Below are positions 1-8,207 of a DNA stretch of 24,179 nucleotides, piece after piece (position 1 is the first letter of the stretch; each line of letters begins with the position of its first letter). The DNA is taken from the NCBI GenBank assembly GCA_002084435.1, contig NBLG01000007.1, positions 1 through 24,179 on the forward strand. Reading direction: 5' to 3'. Below the pieces are notes generated by a model. That model was not told where the DNA came from and searched no databases. It saw only the letters and a list, made by a program, of their open reading frames with translations. Source of the DNA: Tenericutes bacterium 4572_104 (GTDB lineage Bacteria > Bacillota_I > Bacilli_A > Izemoplasmatales > UBA5603). A program made the position numbers and the translations under genes.

Positions 1-237
1 CAAAAAGATGATGAAAATCATAAATCTAAAAATACGAAACATGGTTATATTAGAAGTGTAGTTACATTCTTAATTAAGGAAAAATTGTTTGTAAGATACG
101 AAGGCTATGAGGATATTAGACCAACAACAAAATTGACTGATCTGATGGGACATTATTTCCTAGACAGTAAACGTAAAGTTAAAATTGAAAAACTATTTAG
201 TGAGAAAAGTATTTTAGTGGAGGATGACTATGCCTAA
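1..237 (+). CDS. C-terminal end of a small protein upstream of the SMC-like ATPase (partial)
   Basis: The reading frame is open from base 1 and ends at TAA 235-237, giving the last 78 residues of a protein whose start lies outside the window. The stretch YIRSVVTFLIKEKLFVRYEG followed by a charged turn and a helical tail resembles a winged-helix wing plus C-terminal helices. In MukBEF, MksBEF and Wadjet operons the gene just before the SMC-like subunit encodes a small winged-helix (KITE/MukE/JetB-like) partner. The gene overlaps the next one by 8 bp (start 230), so the two are translationally coupled. The reading frame is directly visible. The KITE-like role is inferred from position and general shape, because no diagnostic motif is visible in the fragment. 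Confidence 0.7.
   Translation, partial: QKDDENHKSKNTKHGYIRSVVTFLIKEKLFVRYEGYEDIRPTTKLTDLMGHYFLDSKRKVKIEKLFSEKSILVEDDYA
217..223 (+). promoter_or_regulatory. Ribosome binding site that fixes the SMC gene start at 230
   Basis: GTGGAGG lies inside the end of the upstream gene. It touches the ATG at 224 (zero spacing) but sits 6 nt before the second ATG at 230. The second ATG is therefore the likely start, giving a protein beginning MPKLKKF and shortening the longest frame by two codons. Confidence 0.75.
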
Positions 238-3200
238 ACTTAAGAAATTTAGAGTTGTTAATTTAATATATAATGATACAAGACATATTTACGATGAAGT
301 GTTTGACTTTGGTGACGGACGACATGGAATGATGCTGTTGGCTAATGGAGGTGGAAAAACTGTATTAACTCAAATGATGATGCAACCAGTTATTCCAAAA
401 ACTGACCTTAAAACGAGAAAATTTACAGATTATTTTAAAATCAATAAAAAGCCTACACTATTGCTTAGTGAATGGCAACTAGATAATGATGCAGGGACAT
501 TTCTTAGTGGGCTAGTAGTTAAATATCATACAAGACGAAAAAGAGGTAGCTTAGAAGATAAGGAAAGCCTTGATATATTCGCTTTCACTATACAGTATCA
601 TTATAGTGAAACCTATAATATACAATCAATTCCTGTTTCAAAAGTCGATCATAACGGGCGACGTTCTATGAGAAACTATGAGAGCATATTATCTGATTTA
701 GCAAAACATGAAAAGAAAATGCCGATGTATGTTAATTGTTTTAAGTGGTCAGATTCAAGAGAAGCGAAAGAACAATATGGAAAAAAACTTGCAGAATATG
801 GTATAGTTCAACAGGAATGGAAAGATAATATACTTAAAATCAATAAGGAAGAAGCTGGGTTAAAATCTTTCTTTGAGGACGCAAAGACATCAGTCACACT
901 ATTAAAAAGAAAGCTGCTACCAACGATTGAAAGCAAGCTTGATGAGCAAGTAAGAGATAAAATAGAAATTCAAACATTAGTAAGACAACACGCGAAAGAA
1001 GAGGTAAAGAATAAGAAAATCATTGAGGAACGAAAAACATACGATGCCTTTTTGAAAGAAAGTAAAAATTTTCTTGAATGTAGTATAAGTCATAAAGCAG
1101 CAATTGATGTAAAAGATGAGGCTGATAGAACAGTCAGTGCTGCACTTTTAGGAATGGGAGAATTAAAAGAGCAGCTTAAAGAACGAATTGCTACAGAAGA
1201 AGAAGCTAAGACTAACAATCGAAGAGAAATTGATAGAATTAAGTTTGAAGAAGAGTGTTTTAATTATTATAAAGAAGAGCAACAATTAGATATGGATAGG
1301 AACAATTATAACCAGTTATTACAAGAAAGAGATGAGCTTAGTAAACAAACATATAATGCTGACCTAGAAGTTAGAGTTATTAAGGCTACCAAAAAATATG
1401 AAGAAATACAACAAGGTAAGGTTCGAATCAAGGAAAAAGAATTAGAGCTAGAACGATTATTATCAGATAAAGATAATGATGATTATCAGGAATTAGTAGA
1501 TGTATTAGCATATAAATATAAAGAAGAAAAAGAAAACTTAAGCAAGTTGCTAAATACAGAAAAAAGCGGCGAATTAGCTTTGGAAAAGTCGAAAAATGAA
1601 TGTATTGATAGAATTAATGAGTATAATATAGAAAAGAAATCAGTTGATGACGAGGCCACAATTCTTAAACATGAAATGAAGAAATTTGTGAATAAAGTGG
1701 AACAAATGAACCAAGGGAATCAGGAATTTGTATGGGAACAACATATACTTTATAAGGATTACGAAGAGGAACCATTAAATACATATATTACCAAGCTAAA
1801 AGCAGAAGATGAAACATTAGTAAATAGCATATTTACAAAGGAAAAATATATAGAAGATGAAAAGGCTAATGTAAAAATATTAGAGATAAATATTAATGAC
1901 TACAAAATTGATTTGGCGAAAGCAGAAGCTAGATTAAGCAAGTCGCAAGAAAGCTTTAAAAAATATATAGAGTATGAAGATGATATATACTCAAAGCTCA
2001 ATAAACTTCAGGTATCAAAGGAGGATATGTTTGATGCGGAGTATGTTAATAATCAATTAGAAGAAGTTATTTCGAGTAAAGAAGAAGCAATACATAAAGC
2101 AACTATCGAAAAGTCTATGACTATCCAGCTTTTTGAAAGTTTAGCTGAAGGTAGGCTAATCAGTTTACCAAAAGAAATGTTACAGTTTCTAGAGAAAAAT
2201 AGTATTGATTTTGAATATGGTTATAAGTGGCTGAAGAATTTAGATAAGGAGTATTTAAGCACTGATTTTTTTATGGAGCAGATTAATGTACTACCTTTTT
2301 CTCTTGTTATGGATGATTATAACCTAAATAAATTTATTGATATAACTAAGAATTATAAAATTAATGTAGTTATTCCTATCGTATCAGAAGAATATATTAG
2401 ACAAACAGTACAAAGTAATCAACTCGAAGCTAAGGATCAAAAACAGGATATACCAATACACCAAACATCAAGAGTTGTGATACATACATCCTTTGAAAAG
2501 CGTTTGCTTGATGAAGGGTTTATTAGTGAAGAGCAAAGTTTTCTCACTAAGCAACTAAATGGTTTAGAAAATGATATAGTTAAGTTAAACAAAAGTAAAG
2601 ATTGGATAACGCTTCTAATCAATGATTATATAAAGTTTGTTGGTCTGTATTCTAAAGAAAGTCATAAAAACTTACAAAGACAGGTTCTAGAAATAGAAGA
2701 ATTAATAGATTCTAAAAAAATACAAAGCTTAGAAGCTCAAAAAGCGATAGAAAAGTCCATAGAATATATTAAAACCAAAAAAAGTGAACTAGAAAAATTG
2801 AAGGAGAAACATAGAATTCATAGCAAAAGTTTAGAGGAATATGTATTGCTTCATAAGGAGTTTTTAACGTATCAATCTAAAAAAGAAAATAACTACAATG
2901 TGACTCAGAAAGTTAAGCAAATAGATATTAAAATTGAAGAATTAACTAAGCAACAAGAATTTATAAATAAATCAATTAGAGAAAAAGAAGAGTATATCAA
3001 GAGTATAGAAGGTAAAATTAGCGAATACGAAAAAGCAATGATGGAACTTAATGCAAAACGTACAGATAACGAACTTCATAATCATAGACTGTATAAAGAG
3101 GATTTTGAAACACTAAAGGCAAAATATAAAATTTTTAATAAAAATTTAGGTGATATAGAAAGTGTTAAGGAAATACTAACGTTCTATAAAAGAGAGTTAG

Positions 3201-4687
3201 ATAGGCTGAATAAAGAACTTATAGACCTTCAAGTTGAGACAGAAGATTATGTGAATCGTGTTTTTGATAAAAATTTGCTTCATGAAAGTGAAATAAACTT
3301 TAAAATTCATGAAAAACAACTAAAAGAGAAAGAAAGTATGGCAAGTGAAAGAAAAGGAAGTATTAAGTCCAAAGTAGAAGCACTTGGGCTAAAGAAGGCA
3401 AATATTCTTAGTAAAAGAAAGTTAAAAGAGGATATGTTTTTGTTAAAGCATATGCTTGTTGATATTAGTTATAAAGAGAGACGTGTTAATAACAAAATTG
3501 CACACGAAAAAATAAAAGAGGCAATTATTAAATTTAATATGGTTAATAGCGAAGTTGAAAGTGCTATTAACAATATGAAAATCTTAGAAACGGATGAAAT
3601 AACTACACAAGAACATAATAATTATATTAAAACCTATCCTGTAGAAATTAATAAAGTTGAAGTAACTAATGAGTATACACAGATTGCAAAGACTTTTAAC
3701 AACGCTAAACTGAACTACAATAAAGAAAAATCTAGACTTACTAGTGAATATGTGAAACTTAAATCAGAGTATAAAGATAAAAGTAAATTACTGACAAAAA
3801 TGTTTAATCAACTGCTTATTGAAGCCAATATTTATGAACACTCTTTTGTGCAGCAAGTTATAAATCAGGCTACAGAATCGATATACAGAATCATTGATAA
3901 ATATGATGCGGATATTCGTGTGCTTCAGGAAAAAGAAGAAGTTCTATACAATTTTGTCTTAACAAAAGTATCAAATGTATATGATGAGCTAAAAGATATT
4001 GATAAACATTCAATTATCAATCTTCATGGGAAACGTGAAAAAATGCTTTATATCACTATGCCTAAAAAGGAGACCTTAGATACAACAACGATTAGACATT
4101 ATTTGAAAGAAATTATTCGAATAGCTAAAGTAAAAATAGAGAATAGTGATATGGATGACTTAGACCGATACCTAGAAGATCATCTGAAACTAGAGCACCT
4201 ATTTAGTGAATACGTTCCTTTTAACCGAATAAAAATAAGTATATCAAAAATCGAAGAAAACAAAGTTAGTAAAATGAATTGGGAACAAGTTGGAAAAGCT
4301 TCCGGTGGAGAACTTTTTGTTAGTGTGTTTATTATGTTTTCTTCACTAATTAGTTATACAAGAGGGATTCAATTAAGTAGAAAGCAACGTGGAACAGTGC
4401 TTGTAATGGATAACCCTTTCGGACCGGTTTCATCAGAACATTTGTTAGAACCGTTATTCAAAATTGCTGCGACATATGATACCCAGATGATTTGTTATAC
4501 TCATATTAACACTAGTGCTATTACCAATCAGTTTGATCTGATTTATTCATTACGTGTTGTTCAGGAAAGCGGAACCGGAAGAGAGCATATTGAATCAAAT
4601 ATTGCTAAGGATATTGATCAATCAATTGAACTTATTGATACTGCTGTTTTTGAAATTGGTGAAGGTGATCAAATTGGATTATTATAA
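230..4687 (+). CDS. SMC/MukB/JetC-like coiled-coil ABC ATPase, 1485 aa
   Basis: This is a long chromosome-segregation-type ATPase with its head split between the two ends. The N-terminus carries a P-loop of the SMC kind, ANGGGKT at residues 38-44. The C-terminus carries the ABC signature ASGGE (serine 1358), a Walker B strand TVLVMDNPFG (aspartate 1394) and a YTH switch histidine. Between them lie two long, Lys/Glu-rich coiled coils. They are interrupted near residues 635-765 by a less charged, hydrophobic segment that could be the hinge. The residue after the Walker B aspartate is Asn rather than the usual catalytic Glu. Such proteins form ring- or clamp-shaped dimers with small winged-helix and kleisin partners and act on DNA. 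The gene sits 17 bp before a SNF2 ATPase and shares its operon. It is longer than typical Wadjet JetC proteins, and no JetD-type nuclease is visible here, so I do not call it Wadjet. It is SMC-like with high confidence; its role is inferred. Confidence 0.88.
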   Translation: MPKLKKFRVVNLIYNDTRHIYDEVFDFGDGRHGMMLLANGGGKTVLTQMMMQPVIPKTDLKTRKFTDYFKINKKPTLLLSEWQLDNDAGTFLSGLVVKYHTRRKRGSLEDKESLDIFAFTIQYHYSETYNIQSIPVSKVDHNGRRSMRNYESILSDLAKHEKKMPMYVNCFKWSDSREAKEQYGKKLAEYGIVQQEWKDNILKINKEEAGLKSFFEDAKTSVTLLKRKLLPTIESKLDEQVRDKIEIQTLVRQHAKEEVKNKKIIEERKTYDAFLKESKNFLECSISHKAAIDVKDEADRTVSAALLGMGELKEQLKERIATEEEAKTNNRREIDRIKFEEECFNYYKEEQQLDMDRNNYNQLLQERDELSKQTYNADLEVRVIKATKKYEEIQQGKVRIKEKELELERLLSDKDNDDYQELVDVLAYKYKEEKENLSKLLNTEKSGELALEKSKNECIDRINEYNIEKKSVDDEATILKHEMKKFVNKVEQMNQGNQEFVWEQHILYKDYEEEPLNTYITKLKAEDETLVNSIFTKEKYIEDEKANVKILEININDYKIDLAKAEARLSKSQESFKKYIEYEDDIYSKLNKLQVSKEDMFDAEYVNNQLEEVISSKEEAIHKATIEKSMTIQLFESLAEGRLISLPKEMLQFLEKNSIDFEYGYKWLKNLDKEYLSTDFFMEQINVLPFSLVMDDYNLNKFIDITKNYKINVVIPIVSEEYIRQTVQSNQLEAKDQKQDIPIHQTSRVVIHTSFEKRLLDEGFISEEQSFLTKQLNGLENDIVKLNKSKDWITLLINDYIKFVGLYSKESHKNLQRQVLEIEELIDSKKIQSLEAQKAIEKSIEYIKTKKSELEKLKEKHRIHSKSLEEYVLLHKEFLTYQSKKENNYNVTQKVKQIDIKIEELTKQQEFINKSIREKEEYIKSIEGKISEYEKAMMELNAKRTDNELHNHRLYKEDFETLKAKYKIFNKNLGDIESVKEILTFYKRELDRLNKELIDLQVETEDYVNRVFDKNLLHESEINFKIHEKQLKEKESMASERKGSIKSKVEALGLKKANILSKRKLKEDMFLLKHMLVDISYKERRVNNKIAHEKIKEAIIKFNMVNSEVESAINNMKILETDEITTQEHNNYIKTYPVEINKVEVTNEYTQIAKTFNNAKLNYNKEKSRLTSEYVKLKSEYKDKSKLLTKMFNQLLIEANIYEHSFVQQVINQATESIYRIIDKYDADIRVLQEKEEVLYNFVLTKVSNVYDELKDIDKHSIINLHGKREKMLYITMPKKETLDTTTIRHYLKEIIRIAKVKIENSDMDDLDRYLEDHLKLEHLFSEYVPFNRIKISISKIEENKVSKMNWEQVGKASGGELFVSVFIMFSSLISYTRGIQLSRKQRGTVLVMDNPFGPVSSEHLLEPLFKIAATYDTQMICYTHINTSAITNQFDLIYSLRVVQESGTGREHIESNIAKDIDQSIELIDTAVFEIGEGDQIGLL

Positions 4688-4704
4688 CAAAAGGAGTTTA
4701 ACTT

Positions 4705-7395
4705 ATGGATGAATTAAAAGCATACTTTGTAGTTGAAGATTTTATAATAGATGAATTAATAGAGGGTCAAACAAAGGCTCAAACAAAGGGTCAAACAAAG
4801 GCTCAAACAAAGGATCAAGCAAAGGCTGAGCAGGATGAAAATTCTGCTTTTGGTTGGTTTATTAAATTCCAAGAAAATAAGTACAAAGCGCTGTTTTATT
4901 TAGGTTTTTTGACCAAACAAAAATGGTTTTCACCTTCTATTTATTACTTATATCAGATATCAGATTTGCTAATTCGAAGATTATCAAGACAGTCAGATAT
5001 AGAATTTGAACGAAGCAATATAAGAGTTGAATTATTAGAGGATGAGATTAGTCAATTGATTGCAGAAGTACCTTTTGTTATTGGTATGGAAGTTGTAGAT
5101 AAGCAGTGGATAGAACAAATATGGTTTACGTTACTAGATATTTTTACAAATGATATAGCTGAATATGAAGATAGTGTTGCTATGTATTTTACAGAACATA
5201 ATGCTCATGTTCATGTTGCTGGTAGAGTGTTTTTTCATTTGGTGGAAAACAAAATGAGTAGTGAACCTTTTGCCTTTATGGCAACCTATTCTAATAAACC
5301 TCCTAAGAGTAAAAAGACGTTACATACACCATTAAAAAATGCTTTGATAGAATTTAAAGATGATGAGAAAAAACTATTTTCTCTTATAGCTACCGTTGTA
5401 AAAGTAGCTGATGAAAGTGACTTCATCTCTAACCTATTAGAAAGTGGTGAGTTGTTTTTACCAATCAAATTAACGGCTGAGGAAGCTTATACGTTTTTAA
5501 AAGAAATAGAAATGTATGAATTAGCAGGTATTATGTGTCGAGTCCCAGATTGGTGGCGAAAAAGCAATAATGCAGTTAAGATTTCAGTTACAGTTGGTGA
5601 TAAAGAACCTTCAAAAGTTGGATTAGATGCTATCATGGATTTTATGCCTACTTTATCTGTAGATGGAGAGACGCTTACAGAGCAAGAGTTAAAAGACTTC
5701 CTGTTAATGGCAGAAGGACTTATTCAATATAAAGGAAAATGGGTAGAAGTTAATAAGGAAAAATTAGAGGCTGTGTTACAGGCGTTTGATAAGGTAATGG
5801 AACTTCATAATAGTGAAGAGCTTACATTAGGTGATGCTATGCGTATGGAGTTGAATATTAAGGAATCCCTTGGTCTATCTAATGTAGAGGTGGAATTATC
5901 TGTTTCTAATGGTCAGTGGCTTAAATCATTAAAAGATACATTAACAAAACCGTTGGATGCAGAAGCCGTTGATATAGTGCCTTCTTTTTATGCAACGCTA
6001 AGAGCTTATCAAGAAACGGGATATAGATGGTTACATAAAATGGCTAGGTTGGGTCTTGGTGTTTGTTTGGCAGATGACATGGGTCTGGGAAAAACTGTTC
6101 AAGTTATCGCATTTTTAGAGCATGTACGAGTTAATAAAGGTGGAAATGCCTTGCTTATTCTACCAGCATCACTTATTGGTAATTGGGAAAAGGAAATCCA
6201 AAGATTCTCCCCAGAACTGACTTATCAGATACTGCATCGTAGCGCTATAAAAACGTCAGAGGAATTAGAGTTAAATGAATCGGCGTACCTACATATAACA
6301 ACGTATGGTATGGCAGCTCGATTAGAAGCACTTAAGAATAAAACATGGGATATTCTTATTTTAGATGAGGCACAAGCAATTAAAAACCCAGGAACAAAAC
6401 GAACAAAAAGCATTAAAGAAATACCAGCTAAACTTCGTATCGCAATGACGGGTACTCCTATTGAAAATAGATTAAGTGACTTATGGTCACTGTTTGATTT
6501 CTTAAATCAAGGTCTTCTAGGGAATGCTAAAGAATTTAAGACATTTACTAAAGAGCTTAGTAATGATGGATCAGGGTATCAACGACTACGAAAAATGATT
6601 AACCCTTTTTTATTAAGAAGGCTAAAAACAGACAAAAGCATTATTGCGGACTTACCAGATAAAATCGAAATAAATGAATATGCAACGCTATCAAAAAGAC
6701 AAGTTGTATTATATAAAAAGCTAGTTGATCAAATATCAGAGAAATTATTAGTATCAGAAGGTATAGAAAGAAAAGGTCTTGTGCTAGCAAGCATCATGAA
6801 GTTTAAACAGATTTGCAATCACCCAGATCAATATCTTGGTAGAGAAGATTATAAGCCAGTACAAAGTGGTAAGTTTGAACAGCTAAAGGAAATATGTGAA
6901 ACAATCTATGAAAAAAGAGAAAGAGTACTTATATTTACTCAATTTAAAGAGATGACAGAGCCTTTATCAGATTTTTTAAAAACTATTTTTGGAAGAGAAG
7001 GTTTTGTGTTACACGGTGGAACTTCTATCAAAAACAGAACAAAAATGGTAGAGGCATTTAATGGTGAACGATATGTACCTTATATGATACTTTCTCTAAA
7101 AGCTGGAGGAGTGGGACTAAATCTTACTGGTGCAAATCATGTGATTCACTTTGATAGATGGTGGAATCCTGCTGTTGAAAACCAGGCTACAGACCGTGCC
7201 TTTCGTATTGGACAAACTAAAAATGTAATGGTGCATAAGTTTGTGACAAAAGGGACTATAGAAGAAAAAATAGATGAAATGATTGTGCAAAAGCAAAAAT
7301 TAGCAAAAGATATACTTGGTTCAGGTGGAGAACAATGGATGACTGAACTAGATAACGATGAATTGTTGAAGTTATTTGAGTTAGGAGGCGCATAA
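4705..7395 (+). CDS. SNF2/Swi2-family DNA-translocating ATPase, 896 aa
   Basis: A complete SNF2 motor fills the C-terminal half. It has Walker A DDMGLGKT (lysine 463), the DEAQ box at 554-557, the segment MTGTPIENRLSDLWSLFDF (motif III region), FLLRRLKTDK, and motif VI QATDRAFRIGQ at 827-837. These ATPases move along double-stranded DNA and remodel protein-DNA complexes without unwinding it. Residues 1-440 form a poorly conserved N-terminal region that includes a short Gln/Thr/Lys-rich repeat (residues 21-40). The ribosome site AAGGAG at 4691-4696 is 8 nt from the ATG. The arrangement, with a SWIM-domain gene 1 bp downstream, matches the bacterial SNF2/SWIM pairs typified by Bacillus YwqA/YwqB (recalled, not checked). 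The coupled SMC-like gene upstream suggests the motor works with that complex. Confidence 0.92.
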   Translation: MDELKAYFVVEDFIIDELIEGQTKAQTKGQTKAQTKDQAKAEQDENSAFGWFIKFQENKYKALFYLGFLTKQKWFSPSIYYLYQISDLLIRRLSRQSDIEFERSNIRVELLEDEISQLIAEVPFVIGMEVVDKQWIEQIWFTLLDIFTNDIAEYEDSVAMYFTEHNAHVHVAGRVFFHLVENKMSSEPFAFMATYSNKPPKSKKTLHTPLKNALIEFKDDEKKLFSLIATVVKVADESDFISNLLESGELFLPIKLTAEEAYTFLKEIEMYELAGIMCRVPDWWRKSNNAVKISVTVGDKEPSKVGLDAIMDFMPTLSVDGETLTEQELKDFLLMAEGLIQYKGKWVEVNKEKLEAVLQAFDKVMELHNSEELTLGDAMRMELNIKESLGLSNVEVELSVSNGQWLKSLKDTLTKPLDAEAVDIVPSFYATLRAYQETGYRWLHKMARLGLGVCLADDMGLGKTVQVIAFLEHVRVNKGGNALLILPASLIGNWEKEIQRFSPELTYQILHRSAIKTSEELELNESAYLHITTYGMAARLEALKNKTWDILILDEAQAIKNPGTKRTKSIKEIPAKLRIAMTGTPIENRLSDLWSLFDFLNQGLLGNAKEFKTFTKELSNDGSGYQRLRKMINPFLLRRLKTDKSIIADLPDKIEINEYATLSKRQVVLYKKLVDQISEKLLVSEGIERKGLVLASIMKFKQICNHPDQYLGREDYKPVQSGKFEQLKEICETIYEKRERVLIFTQFKEMTEPLSDFLKTIFGREGFVLHGGTSIKNRTKMVEAFNGERYVPYMILSLKAGGVGLNLTGANHVIHFDRWWNPAVENQATDRAFRIGQTKNVMVHKFVTKGTIEEKIDEMIVQKQKLAKDILGSGGEQWMTELDNDELLKLFELGGA
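4765..4824 (+). repeat. In-frame 12-bp tandem repeat in the SNF2 gene
   Basis: Five 12-bp units of the form G(G/C/A)TCAA(A/G)CAAAG follow each other. The first two units (24 bp) are repeated exactly by the next two, and the fifth has two changes. They encode GQTK-AQTK-GQTK-AQTK-DQAK, a flexible, positively charged linker between the first 20 residues and the rest of the protein. Because the unit is a multiple of three, copy-number change by slippage would not break the frame. Confidence 0.9.
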
Positions 7396-7396
7396 T

Positions 7397-8113
7397 ATGG
7401 GTTATGGTGGATATCCTAAATATGTATCAGTAGCTGAGAAAAGAGTTAAAGCAGCAATAGCTTTAGCAAAACTTAAGAAGAAGAACCCTAATATTCAGCC
7501 CGTCATAATCGAAGGAAGAAGTTTAGCTAAAAACTGGTGGGGAAAAGCTTGGAATAATAATTTAGAGAGTTATGCAGATTATAGTAATCGAATCTCTAGA
7601 GGTAGAAGTTACGTTAAAAACAATGCGGTCTTAGATTTGAATATTGTAAAAGGTAGTGTGATAGCACAAGTTAAGGGAAGTCGAGTTAAGCCTTATGAAG
7701 TTGTCGTTAAACTTGATGCCTTGAGTCAAGAAAAGTGGAGTCAAGTCACAGAGCTGTGTAATCATAGTATAGTTTCTTTAGAGCAACTAGTTGAAGGGAA
7801 ATTTCCGGAACGATTGGAAATTTTATTTACAGACCATAAGTATGGCTTTTTCCCATCTCCAGAAGAAATTCATTTTGGCTGCAATTGTCCCGACTGGGCA
7901 TATATGTGTAAGCACGTCGCAGCAGTTCTCTACGGGATTGGTTCAAGATTAGACCATGATCCAATGCTTTTCTTTGAGATTCGAGATGTAGATAGTCATG
8001 CCTTAATAAAGAAAACCATGGAAAGCAAGCTAGATAGCATGTTAGACAATGCCAACAAGAAAAGTAACCGTGAAATTGAAGAAAAAGATATCTTTAATAT
8101 ATTTGGGGTCTGA
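7397..8113 (+). CDS. SWIM zinc-finger protein, 238 aa
   Basis: The SWIM motif CxC-x6-CxH is complete: Cys162, Cys164, Cys171 and His173. SWIM domains bind zinc and are thought to mediate DNA or protein contacts. In bacteria they often occur next to, or fused to, SNF2 ATPases. The N-terminal half holds the aromatic segment NWWGKAWNNNLE and a basic beta-rich stretch seen in bacterial SWIM partners. The start ATG is one base after the SNF2 stop codon and its ribosome site GGAGG (7384-7388) lies inside the SNF2 gene, so the pair is translationally coupled. The gene ends in IFNIFGV with a TGA placed inside a GGGTC/GACCC palindrome, which hints that the natural 3' end may have been altered. The family call is strong. 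The function as an accessory of the SNF2 motor is inferred. Confidence 0.9.
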   Translation: MGYGGYPKYVSVAEKRVKAAIALAKLKKKNPNIQPVIIEGRSLAKNWWGKAWNNNLESYADYSNRISRGRSYVKNNAVLDLNIVKGSVIAQVKGSRVKPYEVVVKLDALSQEKWSQVTELCNHSIVSLEQLVEGKFPERLEILFTDHKYGFFPSPEEIHFGCNCPDWAYMCKHVAAVLYGIGSRLDHDPMLFFEIRDVDSHALIKKTMESKLDSMLDNANKKSNREIEEKDIFNIFGV

Positions 8114-8116
8114 CCC
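8106..8116. repeat. GGGTC-T-GACCC palindrome over the SWIM gene stop codon
   Basis: Two 5-bp arms flank a single T, and the TGA stop of the SWIM gene lies within it. It is GC-rich in an AT-rich setting and is not followed by a T-run, so it is not a classical terminator. It could be a small repetitive element or the scar of an insertion. Confidence 0.45.
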
Positions 8117-8164
8117 TAGGTGAAACATTGATTATATTTGTATTATGTCTAGAAAATGGCTAGT

Positions 8165-8184
8165 AAAACGATTATAATCGTGTT
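8165..8184 (+). promoter_or_regulatory. Palindromic operator over a TATAAT box, upstream of the DUF4143 ATPase gene
   Basis: The core CGATTATAATCG is a perfect 12-bp palindrome. It extends to 20 bp with one mismatched pair (AAAA left, TGTT right). A consensus -10 hexamer TATAAT (8173-8178) lies in its centre, 30 nt upstream of the start codon. No good -35 box is visible at the standard distance, which would fit a promoter that depends on or is blocked by a regulator bound to the palindrome. It suggests that the genes from 8208 onward can be transcribed separately from the SMC-SNF2-SWIM operon. Confidence 0.5.
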
Positions 8185-8207
8185 ACAATATTTTTGGAGG
8201 TGTTTAT

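Noticed and set aside
224..229. Start of the SMC gene at the first ATG (224)
   Set aside because: The GTGGAGG site touches this ATG with no spacing, while the ATG at 230 has 6 nt; the second start is preferred.
2437..2622. Small minus-strand open frame inside the SMC gene
   Set aside because: No ribosome site or domain-like sequence; it is a shadow of the coding strand. The same holds for the short antisense frames at 5286-5468, 6225-6413, 11008-11235, 11703-11990 and 16701-17009.
1..4687. Calling the first operon a Wadjet (JetABCD) system
   Set aside because: The SMC-like protein is longer than JetC and is followed by SNF2 and SWIM genes. No JetD-like TOPRIM nuclease is seen and JetA/JetB cannot be judged from a 78-residue fragment.
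4765..4824. CRISPR-like repeats
   Set aside because: The 12-bp units are contiguous with no spacers and lie in frame in a coding region; no CRISPR array is seen anywhere in the window.
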